7,286 bases of DNA, from positions 1 through 7,286 of the forward strand of contig JBJXFI010000134.1 of assembly GCA_046154695.1 (NCBI GenBank), in the 5' to 3' direction. Each line of letters begins with the position of its first letter. The first letter of the stretch is position 1. The notes beneath the pieces are model-generated. The model saw only the letters and a list, made by a program, of their open reading frames with translations, made no database searches and had not been told where the DNA came from. A program made the position numbers and the translations under genes. The DNA comes from DALYLB01 sp046154695 (lineage in GTDB: Bacteria; Acidobacteriota; Blastocatellia; RBC074). Shown here in pieces: positions 1-7,247 of the stretch.

Positions 1-1
1 G

Positions 2-163
2 TTCATCGGCGACACGATTCACGTCGCCAAGAAGGTGGCCGAGCTCACGCCAAAGGATGATTCGCGCGGGGTGGTGGGCTTCGAGACGCGGGTCCTGAAC
101 CAGAACGGCGAGCCGGTCATCCTCTACGCCGACAAGGTTCTCGTGAAGCGAAAGCCCAAATAG
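2..163 (+). CDS. C-terminal fragment of a MaoC-like (hot-dog fold) protein
   Basis: Only the last 53 codons and the TAG stop are visible; the start lies left of the window. The frame reads FIGDTIHVAKKVAEL, then GVVGFETRVLNQNGEPVILY, and ends in a basic tail (VKRKPK). A 'GDT-hydrophobic' strand followed by a 'RGVV-F-x-x-x-V-x-NQxGE-x-V' strand pair is typical of the C-terminal half of MaoC-type hot-dog proteins, such as enoyl-CoA hydratases or acyl dehydratases acting on acyl-CoA thioesters in the cytoplasm. The catalytic Asp/His motif of that family would lie upstream and cannot be checked. Other hot-dog proteins, such as thioesterases, remain possible. The stop lies 19 bp before the permease ATG, so read-through transcription is plausible, but no functional link is evident. 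Confidence 0.6.
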   Translation, partial: FIGDTIHVAKKVAELTPKDDSRGVVGFETRVLNQNGEPVILYADKVLVKRKPK

Positions 164-182
164 GCGCTTCCCGCCATCACAA

Positions 183-2630
183 ATGGAAACACTACGGCAA
201 GATCTGTTATACGGCATGCGAAGACTGGCCCGGAGCCCCGGCTTCACGCTCGTGGCCGCGCTCTCGCTGGCGATCGGAATCGGCGGCAACAGCGCGATCT
301 TCAGCGTGGCGAATGCCTTGCTGTTGCGGCCGCTGCCATACAGGGACGCGGAACGGCTGGTGATCCTCTGGAACCGGTCGCCGGGATTGAATGTCGAGCG
401 GGACTGGTTTTCGATGGGGCAGTATCTCGACATCAAGCTGGAGAATCGCGTCTTCGAGCAGGTCGCGGTGACGCTGGGAGGCAGTTTCAATCTGACGGGC
501 GAGGGCATTCCGGAGCATGTCGAGGGAGCGCGGGTTTCGTCCTCGCTCTTTCCGCTGCTGGGGGCGCGCGCGGCGATGGGCGGGGTCTTCCTTTCGGAAG
601 ATGATGAGAAGGGCAGGGCGCAGACCGTGATCCTGAGTCATGGATTCTGGCAGCGGCGGTTCGGCGGCGATCGCAATGTGGTGGGGCGCACGCTGCGATT
701 GAATGATCAGAGCTTCATGATCGCGGGCGTGCTGGAGGCCGGGTTCTCCCTGGGAAAGGAGGTCATGCCGACCGTCAATGGAATTCAGCGGGCGGATCTC
801 CTGCTGCCGTTGCCGATGAGCGAGGCCGATCGGACGAAGCGGGGCGGCGAGGATTTCAACATCTTCGCGAAATTGAAGCCCGGGGCGACGATCGCCGCGG
901 CGCAGGCTGACATGGACTCGATCGCCGAACGGATGAAGCGGCAATACCCAGACAGCTATCCCGCGAATGGCGGATTGACGTTGAGCGTGGCGCCGCTTCA
1001 CGACCAGGTCGTTGGCGAGGTCCGCCGATCGCTCTATATATTGCTGGGCGCGGTGGCGGCGGTCTTGACGATCGCATGCGCGAATGTGGCCAATCTGCTG
1101 CTGGCGCGCGCAACGGTCCGGCGGAAGGAGATCGCGATCCGCACGGCGGTCGGCGCGAGCCGCGGACGCATCGTCCGGCAACTGCTGACCGAGAGCGTGG
1201 CGCTTTCGCTGCTCGGCGGGCTGCTCGGGTTCGGAATCGCGATCGGCATGGTCAGGGCCCTGGGCCTCTTCGGCTCGGCAGGAATCCCCCGCATGGACGA
1301 GATCGGCGTCGATGGACGCGTGCTGGCATTCACCGTTTTCGTGTCGCTGGCGACGGGGCTCGTCTTTGGGCTGGCCCCGGCGCTTCGGGCCTCCCGCGTC
1401 GATCTGAACGAATCGCTCAAGGAGGGCAGCCGCCACGCGACCGGCAGCGGCCCGCATCGGCTCCGCAACCTGCTGGTCGTCTCGGAAATCGCCCTGTCGC
1501 TGATCGTGCTGATCTTCGCGGGCCTGCTGATCCGAAGCTATCGCCACATCATCAACGCCAATCCGGGATTCAATCCGCGCAACCTGATGTCGCTGAAGCT
1601 CTCGCTCTCCCCGGCCCGGTACCCGGCCCCGGAATCGGTCTTCAACTTCTACAAACAACTCGGCGAGCGGGTGAAACAACTGCCTGGGATCGAGGCGATG
1701 GGGATGAGCTATTCCCTGCCGTTCAGCGCGACCTCGGCGGCCTGGGGGCCGATCACGGTGGAGGGGTATGTTCCCAAAGCCGCGACGGAGCTGATCATCT
1801 CGAATGAACGATTCGTCACCCCCGATCAGTTGCGCGCAATGGGAGCGCCGCTGATCAACGGGAGATTCTTCGATGAGCGCGACATCCGGGGCGCGCCCGA
1901 AGTCACGCTCGTCAATGAAGCCTTCGCGCGCAGATTCTGGCCGAACGAGGATCCACTCGGCAAACGCATCCAACGCGCGGGAAAGGGCCCATGGCGAATG
2001 GTCGCCGGCGTCGTCCGCGACGAAAAACAGGTCAGCCTGGAGAATGAGCCGGCAATCAGCGTTTTTCATCCCCTCGACCAGTTCACGATCCGAAGCCGAT
2101 ATCTGATCGCCCGCACGACGGCCGATCCGGCCGCGATGCTCGGCCCGATCACGCGCGAGGTTCACAAACTGGATCCGGAGCTGCCCGTCTATGATGCCGC
2201 CGCCATGGAAGAGCGGCTCGACAGGATCCTGGCGCGCCGCCGTTTCGCGATGGTCCTGCTCGGGATCTTCGCCGGGGTGGCCCTGCTTCTCTCCTCGATC
2301 GGAATCTATGGCGTGATGAGCGGCTGGGTGACGCAGCGAACCCACGAAATCGGCATCCGCATGGCGCTCGGCGCTCAGCCGGGAACCATTGTGCGGCTGG
2401 TGATCCGTCAGGCGATGCTGCTGGCCTCGGCGGGAATCGCGATCGGCCTCGCGGGCGGCTTCCTCTTCACGCGATATCTTTCGAGCCTTCTGTTCGGCGT
2501 CGGCCCGACGGACGGGCGGACCTTCCTGCTGCTTTCGCTGCTGCTCGCGGCAATCGCCCTCGCGGCGGGCTATCTGCCCGCGCGCCGCGCCGCCCGCGTC
2601 GATCCGATGATCGCCCTTCGCTTTGAATGA
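183..2630 (+). CDS. ADOP-type (duplicated MacB/FtsX) ABC transporter permease
   Basis: This is a complete 815-residue inner-membrane protein of the MacB/FtsX permease superfamily in its duplicated form, known from Acidobacteria as ADOP. The N-terminus (METLRQDLLYGMRRLARSPGFT) is the family signature and supports the ATG at 183, although no Shine-Dalgarno sequence precedes it. The order is: a membrane segment at about 20-45; a periplasmic MacB-like domain at about 50-280; an FtsX domain with membrane segments at about 284-307, 337-360 and 380-400; a second leading membrane segment at about 428-450; a second periplasmic domain at about 455-685; and a second FtsX domain with segments at about 687-712, 743-763 and 778-798. 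The cytoplasmic coupling motif occurs twice, as EIAIRTAVGA (316-325) and EIGIRMALGA (722-731), confirming the internal duplication. No ATPase gene is adjacent, so it would have to borrow an ATPase encoded elsewhere. Related MacB complexes move peptides, lipoproteins or drugs or transmit force; the substrate here is unknown. The gene is intact. Confidence 0.93.
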   Translation: METLRQDLLYGMRRLARSPGFTLVAALSLAIGIGGNSAIFSVANALLLRPLPYRDAERLVILWNRSPGLNVERDWFSMGQYLDIKLENRVFEQVAVTLGGSFNLTGEGIPEHVEGARVSSSLFPLLGARAAMGGVFLSEDDEKGRAQTVILSHGFWQRRFGGDRNVVGRTLRLNDQSFMIAGVLEAGFSLGKEVMPTVNGIQRADLLLPLPMSEADRTKRGGEDFNIFAKLKPGATIAAAQADMDSIAERMKRQYPDSYPANGGLTLSVAPLHDQVVGEVRRSLYILLGAVAAVLTIACANVANLLLARATVRRKEIAIRTAVGASRGRIVRQLLTESVALSLLGGLLGFGIAIGMVRALGLFGSAGIPRMDEIGVDGRVLAFTVFVSLATGLVFGLAPALRASRVDLNESLKEGSRHATGSGPHRLRNLLVVSEIALSLIVLIFAGLLIRSYRHIINANPGFNPRNLMSLKLSLSPARYPAPESVFNFYKQLGERVKQLPGIEAMGMSYSLPFSATSAAWGPITVEGYVPKAATELIISNERFVTPDQLRAMGAPLINGRFFDERDIRGAPEVTLVNEAFARRFWPNEDPLGKRIQRAGKGPWRMVAGVVRDEKQVSLENEPAISVFHPLDQFTIRSRYLIARTTADPAAMLGPITREVHKLDPELPVYDAAAMEERLDRILARRRFAMVLLGIFAGVALLLSSIGIYGVMSGWVTQRTHEIGIRMALGAQPGTIVRLVIRQAMLLASAGIAIGLAGGFLFTRYLSSLLFGVGPTDGRTFLLLSLLLAAIALAAGYLPARRAARVDPMIALRFE

Positions 2631-2636
2631 GTCTCC

Positions 2637-2717
2637 AAAAATAGTCCACGAAGAGACACGAAGAGAAGAGATCTTCTTCGTGTCTCTTCGTGTGGCTTCG
2701 TGGACGAGATTTTTATT
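2637..2717. terminator. Bidirectional terminator: large 10-bp-unit palindrome with A/T tracts
   Basis: The convergent gap between the permease stop (2630) and the stop of the leftward propeller gene (2726) is almost filled by an imperfect palindrome at 2644-2705. Its outer stem is 10 bp (2644-2653 with 2696-2705), followed by a 2x2 mismatch, an 11-bp inner stem (2656-2666 with 2683-2693) and a 16-nt loop. An A5 run at 2637-2641 and a T5 run at 2710-2714 flank it symmetrically, so each strand reads hairpin then U-tract. That is the architecture of an intrinsic terminator serving both converging genes. The arms consist of repeated 10-bp units with core CACGAAGAG (left) or CTTCGTG (right). Termination is inferred, but the structure is directly visible. 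Confidence 0.8.
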
Positions 2718-2725
2718 GCGAATGC

Positions 2726-5700
2726 CTACTTATCCTGCCAGACCGGGATGCGGCCTGGCGTCCAGGGAGCGCCGACCGATTCCAGGGCCTTGTCGAGTTT
2801 CGGCAGATCGACCTCGATGAGGGCGCGCAGGCGCTTGAGCTCGATCTCGAACTCCTGCGCGGCGATGTTGTATTCGCTGATCTGCGTCTGGGTGGGTTTG
2901 GAATTGGCCATGCGGGTCGCGGCGGCGACGGTGCCGACGCGCGTGTTGATCGCGGGCGACTGGTTCTCCTGCCGCGCGGCGAGCGCGCGATCCCCGCTCA
3001 GGGCCTTGATGATCTGGTTGAGGCGCTTGTCGAGCGCCACGACCTCGTCAATCAGCTTCTCGCTGGCGGCGGGCGTCTCCTGCAGCGCGCGCCTGGCCCC
3101 GGCCAGTTTCGTGCGGGTCTCGTTCGCCGTGGCGGTCGCGCCCGAGACGGCGCGCTGCAGGCGGGCCGCCTTCTGCTGGAACTCGAACAGCTCCTTGCGT
3201 TCGGCGGCCGCCAGGGTCAGCAATCCCTCGGTCACGACGTTGAACGACTGGGGCGCGCCGAGCTGCGACCAGACGCCCTCCACCCGCTTCAGGGCGGTGA
3301 CGGAATATTTGCCCGGCATCACCAGGTGGCCCCCGGGCGGCGGACCGAAGAGCTCTTCGAGCCCCTCCGTGCCGGGCGGACGCGGCGGCGCGAGCTGCGC
3401 GGCCGGATATCGCAGGTCCCAGGCCACCCGCTGAATCCCCGGCGTCGGCGCCCCGTTCAGCCGCCGCACGACATTGCCGGCCGCGTCGCGCACCGTCAGC
3501 ATCACGGCCGGCGCCTCCTCTTCCTCTTCGGCCGTCAACTCCGCCTGCGAGGGATACTGGAAGGTCTTCCCCTCCGGATCCTTCTCGCGCAGCTTCCGCT
3601 CGGCCTCGCGGCGAAGCGCCTTCTTCGATTTCAACGCCTCCTTGAGATACAGCGTGAAGGCGGCGCCGTACGCCGAATTTTCAGCCGTATAGAAGCTCTC
3701 TCCCTGCGAGGCCTTCCCCCGGCCGCCGTACGGCGAGGTCTGGACGTACATCAGCGCATCCTTCACCGGAAAGAGATGCGCGTCCTGCGCGAGAACCTCG
3801 GGCTTCACCTCCCGCAGCGGCGCGTAATTATCGAGCACGTAGATTCCGCGGCCGAAGGTGCCGGCAACCAGGTCGTTCTCCCGCTTCTGAATCGCCAGGT
3901 CGCGAACCGCGATGGTGGGCAATCCGCCCTTCAACTGAATCCATTTCTGCCCGGCGTCCGTCGTGAAGAAGACGCCGAACTCGGTTCCGAGGAAGAGCAG
4001 GCTCGAATTGAGGTGATCCTCCGCGATCGCCCAGAGCGGATGGTTCTTCGGCAGATTGCCGTTGATCAGCGCCCACGTCCTGCCCGCGTCGGTCGTCTTG
4101 ACCAGATAGGGCGCGAAATCGGAGTTTTGATGATTGTTGAAGACCGCGTACGCCGTGTTCACGTCATGCTGCGAAGCGAGAACGCGCGCGACATGCGCGT
4201 TCTCCGGCACGCCCGCGATCTTGTCGGTCCGGGTCCAGGTCTTGCCGCCGTCCTCCGTCGTCTGGATCAGCCCATCGTCGGTCCCGACATAGATCAACCC
4301 GTCCTTCTTCGGCGATTCGCTGATGCCTGCGATATTGCCGTACTGCGCGGTCGATTGATGCTTTGCGATGGCATCGGGCCCCCAGACGCGGCCCATCACG
4401 GGAATCTTGTTGCGATCGAGCTGCCGCGTCAGGTCGCCGCTGACGGCGCGCCAACTGTCGCCGCGATCATCGCTCCGAAAAAGCTTGTTGGCCGCGAAAT
4501 AGATGCGCCTGCTTCCATGCGGGCTGACGATGATCGGCGAGTCCCAGTTCCAGCGCAGGGGCGGCTCTCCCTTCCCCTCCTTCGGCTGAATCCCGACGCG
4601 CTCGCCCGTCCGCTTGTCGAAGCGCACCAGCACGCCGTACTGGAGCGTCGCATAGATCGTGTTCGGTTCGTCGGGATCGACGCGCGTATGAAAGCCGTCG
4701 CCGCCGTTGGTCACAAACCAGTCGGCATTCGTGATCCCCGATGCCGAGCGGGTCCGGGCCGGCCCGCACCACGAATTGTTGTCCTGGGTTCCGCCGCAGA
4801 CATTGTAAAAGGGCGCGGCCGTGTCGACCGTCACGTCATAAAACTGCGAGATCGGCATGTTCGATTTGAAATGCCAGTTCTGCCCGCGATCGTGGCTTTC
4901 GTACACGCCGCCGTCGCATCCGACCAGGTAATAATCGGTGTCGCGCGGATCGATCCAGATGGCGTGATTGTCGACATGCTTGTTCTTCTCTCCCAGCGGC
5001 CGCAGCGTCCGGCCCGCGTCGTCCGAGACCTGAAACACCACATCGGGAAGATAGATGCGATCGACGTCCTTCGGGTCGCAGAAGATCTTGCCATAGTACA
5101 TGGCCTGCGCGATGCGGGGATTCACCCGCGCCCAGGTCGCGCCCTTGTCGCCCGACCGGAAGATCCCGCTCAGATTCTCAGCGGCCTCGACGGTCGCGAA
5201 GACCACGTTCGGATCGACCGGCGACACCGCGATGCCGATTCGCCCCATGTCGCCCGGCGGCAGCCCGCCGCGCAGCTTCGCCCAGGTGGCTCCCGCGTCG
5301 GTCGATTTGTAGAGCGCGCTCTCCGGCCCGCCGTTGATCAGCGTGTGATAGTGCCGGCGGCGCTGCCAGGCCGCGGCGTAGAGAATATCGGGATTCGAGG
5401 GATCGAAGGCCACATCCGTCACGCCCGTGTTTTCGCTGATGTTCAGGACGCTCTTCCACGTCTTGCCGCCGTCGGCCGTCTTGAACAGGCCGCGCTCGCC
5501 GCCCGGACCCCACAAGGGCCCCTGCGCGGCTACATAGACGACGCGGGAATCTCGCGGATCGATCGCGATCCGGCCGATATGCTCCGACTTGTCGAGGCCC
5601 ACCTTGCGAAAACTCTTCCCGCCGTCTTCCGACTTGTAGACGCCGTCGCCGTACGCGACGCTGCGCTGCGAGTTACTCTCTCCCGTTCCCACCCACAACA

Positions 5701-6064
5701 CATTCGGGTCCTTCGGATCGAGCGCCAGATCGCCGATCGAGAACGAACCGTAATTGTCGAAGACCGGCGCCCAGGTCGTCCCCCCGTTGACCGTCTTCCA
5801 GACGCCGCCCGAGGCGACGGCCGCGAAAAATTTCGCGCGATTGTTCGGATCGACCGCGAAATCGATCACGCGCCCGCCGGTCACCGCCGGGCCGATCGCG
5901 CGAAACCGCAGGCCGCCGAAGGTCGCCGTGCCCATCGGATCCGGCTTTTCGTCCCGCCGGCCTTCCGGCCTCGGTTCCGATTTCTGCTCCTGCGCCTTGA
6001 CCGGCAACATCGCAAGCGAAAGGAATGAAATGCTGATGATGAACAGATATTTCAATAACTTCAT
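2726..6064 (-). CDS. Secreted Asp-box (BNR/sortilin-VPS10-like) beta-propeller protein
   Basis: This complete 1112-residue gene starts at ATG 6064, six bases after a perfect AGGAGG. Residues 1-24 form a Sec signal peptide with likely cleavage after VKA, giving an exported protein. Eleven Asp boxes (S/T-x-D/N-x-G-x-T/S-W/F) begin at about residues 91, 145, 196, 254, 304, 347 (degenerate, ends in Leu), 390, 531, 603, 657 and 701. They alternate with 'DP-x-(N/D)P-x-x-(V/I)(L/Y)' strands, as in BNR, sortilin/VPS10 and GH74-type propellers. The number and span suggest two propellers or one very large one. The Asp-box-free stretch at 398-530 carries a Cys423/Cys433 pair around QDNNSW. Residues about 755-945 look like a beta-sandwich domain interrupted by a highly charged insert (808-850). 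Residues about 946-1095 are mostly helical, probably coiled coil. No catalytic residues can be assigned, so binding, scaffold or glycosidase-like roles stay open. It is the second gene of an operon, 20 bp after the S9-type hydrolase. Confidence 0.92.
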   Translation of the reverse strand: MKLLKYLFIISISFLSLAMLPVKAQEQKSEPRPEGRRDEKPDPMGTATFGGLRFRAIGPAVTGGRVIDFAVDPNNRAKFFAAVASGGVWKTVNGGTTWAPVFDNYGSFSIGDLALDPKDPNVLWVGTGESNSQRSVAYGDGVYKSEDGGKSFRKVGLDKSEHIGRIAIDPRDSRVVYVAAQGPLWGPGGERGLFKTADGGKTWKSVLNISENTGVTDVAFDPSNPDILYAAAWQRRRHYHTLINGGPESALYKSTDAGATWAKLRGGLPPGDMGRIGIAVSPVDPNVVFATVEAAENLSGIFRSGDKGATWARVNPRIAQAMYYGKIFCDPKDVDRIYLPDVVFQVSDDAGRTLRPLGEKNKHVDNHAIWIDPRDTDYYLVGCDGGVYESHDRGQNWHFKSNMPISQFYDVTVDTAAPFYNVCGGTQDNNSWCGPARTRSASGITNADWFVTNGGDGFHTRVDPDEPNTIYATLQYGVLVRFDKRTGERVGIQPKEGKGEPPLRWNWDSPIIVSPHGSRRIYFAANKLFRSDDRGDSWRAVSGDLTRQLDRNKIPVMGRVWGPDAIAKHQSTAQYGNIAGISESPKKDGLIYVGTDDGLIQTTEDGGKTWTRTDKIAGVPENAHVARVLASQHDVNTAYAVFNNHQNSDFAPYLVKTTDAGRTWALINGNLPKNHPLWAIAEDHLNSSLLFLGTEFGVFFTTDAGQKWIQLKGGLPTIAVRDLAIQKRENDLVAGTFGRGIYVLDNYAPLREVKPEVLAQDAHLFPVKDALMYVQTSPYGGRGKASQGESFYTAENSAYGAAFTLYLKEALKSKKALRREAERKLREKDPEGKTFQYPSQAELTAEEEEEAPAVMLTVRDAAGNVVRRLNGAPTPGIQRVAWDLRYPAAQLAPPRPPGTEGLEELFGPPPGGHLVMPGKYSVTALKRVEGVWSQLGAPQSFNVVTEGLLTLAAAERKELFEFQQKAARLQRAVSGATATANETRTKLAGARRALQETPAASEKLIDEVVALDKRLNQIIKALSGDRALAARQENQSPAINTRVGTVAAATRMANSKPTQTQISEYNIAAQEFEIELKRLRALIEVDLPKLDKALESVGAPWTPGRIPVWQDK

Positions 6065-6070
6065 TTGTGT

Positions 6071-6076
6071 CCTCCT
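6071..6076 (-). promoter_or_regulatory. Shine-Dalgarno of the propeller gene
   Basis: On the minus strand this is a perfect AGGAGG six bases before the ATG at 6064. It lies wholly within the 20-bp gap after the hydrolase stop codon (6087-6085), so the second gene of the operon has its own strong ribosome-binding site. It fixes the start that gives the signal peptide. Confidence 0.88.
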
Positions 6077-6084
6077 GGCAGGCC

Positions 6085-7140
6085 CTATTTCACGGGATTG
6101 GGCGGATTCAGATATTGGGCGAGAAAGCGATAGATCTCGTTCCGGGACTCCCGGGCGAGTCTGGTGTCGATGCGATTGAAGACGTGGCCGCCGGGCGCGC
6201 TTTCGTAAATCTTGTACTCGAACTTCTTGCCCGCGGCCTTCAGCGCCTGAATCAGGTGCTCGACCTCCAGGACGTTCACATCCTCATCGTTCGTGTTGGT
6301 ATGAATGAGCAGCGGCGTCTGGAGCTTCTCCGCGTTCCAGGCCGGAGAGCGCCGCTTGTACTCGTTGACGTTCTGCTCGGCGGTCTTGCCCAGATGATAG
6401 GGCGCGGAGAAGAGGTCGCGATAGGACTGTGTCTTGTAGCCCATGCGCGCGACGATATCGCTCACCGGAACGCCGGCGTACGCGACCTTGTAATCCTGCG
6501 GATGCTGGAAGATGTTCATCAGCGTGATCATTCCGCCATGGCTCCAGCCGAGAATGCCGACGCGCTGCGGATCGATGTTCGGATGCGTATCGAGCATCCA
6601 TTTCATGCCGGCGTAAACATCGTCATTCTCCAGCCCGCCGTAATCGATCAACTGCCAGAAGCCCCGCCCATAGCCGGTGCTGCCGCGGTAATCGGGGGCG
6701 ATCACGGCATAGCCCTGTTCGACCAGTTCGCGGATGATGTGCAGCGAGGCGGTATTGAAATCGCCGTGAACGCCGCCGTGCGCATAGACCAGCAGCGGCA
6801 GCTTCGCGCTCTGGTGCCTTTTCGGAATGAAGGTGTAGGCATTGATCACCACCGGATTTCCCGCGCCCTGCCCGGTCGGATTCGGAATGACGCGGGGCGG
6901 CGGCCCCGTGTATTTGACCTTGTCCACGATTGCCAGGTCTTCCATCCGGCGAAACCACATCAGGTCATCGATATCCTTGGCCAGCGACTGCTGCATAAAG
7001 CTCAGCCGCTCTTCGAGCGCGCGAATGCGCTGCTGTGCGGGATCTTCCGCCGGGCGCGCCTCCTGCGCGAAGCCGGCCGCCGCCGTGACCACGATCAGCA
7101 GCGCCAGCGACAGGAACCTTGCTTCCATTCGAACGATCAT
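6085..7140 (-). CDS. Secreted S9-type (prolyl-oligopeptidase-like) alpha/beta-hydrolase
   Basis: The 351-residue product is an exported serine hydrolase of the prolyl-oligopeptidase/dipeptidyl-peptidase type. ATG 7140 is preferred over an upstream in-frame ATG at 7197 because GAGGAG lies 7 bases before it and the protein then begins directly with a signal peptide (MIVRMEARFLSLALLIVV..., likely cleavage after Ala25). Residues about 34-66 form a charged helix. The catalytic fold follows: an oxyanion-type YAHGG (119-123), APDYRGSTGYG (148-158), the nucleophile elbow GWSHGG with Ser200, the acid in NTNDEDV (probably Asp285) and His319 in PGGHVF. All three triad members are present, so activity is likely. 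Full S9 enzymes are about 600-750 residues with an N-terminal beta-propeller; here that domain is absent, and a short helical segment precedes the hydrolase core. A carboxylesterase-like activity cannot be excluded. It is the first gene of the operon with the propeller protein. Confidence 0.9.
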   Translation of the reverse strand: MIVRMEARFLSLALLIVVTAAAGFAQEARPAEDPAQQRIRALEERLSFMQQSLAKDIDDLMWFRRMEDLAIVDKVKYTGPPPRVIPNPTGQGAGNPVVINAYTFIPKRHQSAKLPLLVYAHGGVHGDFNTASLHIIRELVEQGYAVIAPDYRGSTGYGRGFWQLIDYGGLENDDVYAGMKWMLDTHPNIDPQRVGILGWSHGGMITLMNIFQHPQDYKVAYAGVPVSDIVARMGYKTQSYRDLFSAPYHLGKTAEQNVNEYKRRSPAWNAEKLQTPLLIHTNTNDEDVNVLEVEHLIQALKAAGKKFEYKIYESAPGGHVFNRIDTRLARESRNEIYRFLAQYLNPPNPVK

Positions 7141-7147
7141 CGGGTGA

Positions 7148-7153
7148 CTCCTC
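7148..7153 (-). promoter_or_regulatory. Shine-Dalgarno of the S9-type hydrolase gene
   Basis: On the minus strand this reads GAGGAG, seven bases before ATG 7140. It decides the start: the longer frame from 7197 would begin inside the leader hairpin, translate through this site, and add a polar, basic 19-residue stretch before the signal peptide. Confidence 0.85.
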
Positions 7154-7164
7154 GGAATGCGTTT

Positions 7165-7215
7165 GGAGTTCCGCCTTGTATCTTGAGATTGAGACAAGGC
7201 GGTTGTAAAAACTCC
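7165..7215. repeat. Palindromic element / leader hairpin upstream of the hydrolase
   Basis: CCGCCTTGT at 7171-7179 is perfectly complementary to ACAAGGCGG at 7194-7202 around a 14-nt loop. An outer GGAGTT (7165-7170) matches AACTCC (7210-7215), leaving a 7-nt bulge on the right side, so up to 15 bp can pair. The element ends 11 bp upstream of the hydrolase Shine-Dalgarno and would lie in its 5' leader if transcription starts further right. It may be a dispersed palindromic repeat or a regulatory hairpin. I see no riboswitch consensus in it. The pairing is directly visible; the role is not. Confidence 0.65.
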
Positions 7216-7225
7216 TTGTTTTGAT

Positions 7226-7247
7226 GCTTCCGGTGACGGCCGGAAGC
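7226..7247. repeat. Short perfect hairpin (8-bp stem, 6-nt loop)
   Basis: GCTTCCGG at 7226-7233 pairs with CCGGAAGC at 7240-7247 around the loop TGACGG. It lies 10 bp from the larger palindrome on the hydrolase leader side. No T-run follows it on either strand, so a plain intrinsic terminator is not well supported. It could be part of the same repeat element or a terminator remnant of a gene right of the window. No convincing -35/-10 pair was found around it. Confidence 0.5.

Noticed and set aside
207..2345. Minus-strand 712-codon open frame opposite the permease
   Set aside because: The composition is dominated by Arg, Asp, Gln and His, with no domain or ribosome-binding site. The plus strand encodes a clear ADOP permease across the whole span.
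2690..6028. Plus-strand 1112-codon open frame opposite the propeller gene
   Set aside because: It begins inside the terminator palindrome, lacks a ribosome-binding site and is Arg/Leu/Asp-rich with no recognisable domain. The minus strand has a signal peptide, a perfect Shine-Dalgarno and eleven Asp boxes.
7141..7197. N-terminal extension of the hydrolase to the ATG at 7197
   Set aside because: It would add 19 polar residues before the signal peptide and start inside the palindrome. The GAGGAG spacing fits ATG 7140.
6067..7224. Plus-strand 385-codon open frame opposite the hydrolase
   Set aside because: It is codon-aligned antisense to a gene with an intact catalytic triad and signal peptide, and it runs through the leader hairpin.
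7226..7247. Intrinsic terminator call for the 8-bp hairpin
   Set aside because: No T-run follows the stem on either strand, so it is listed only as a hairpin.
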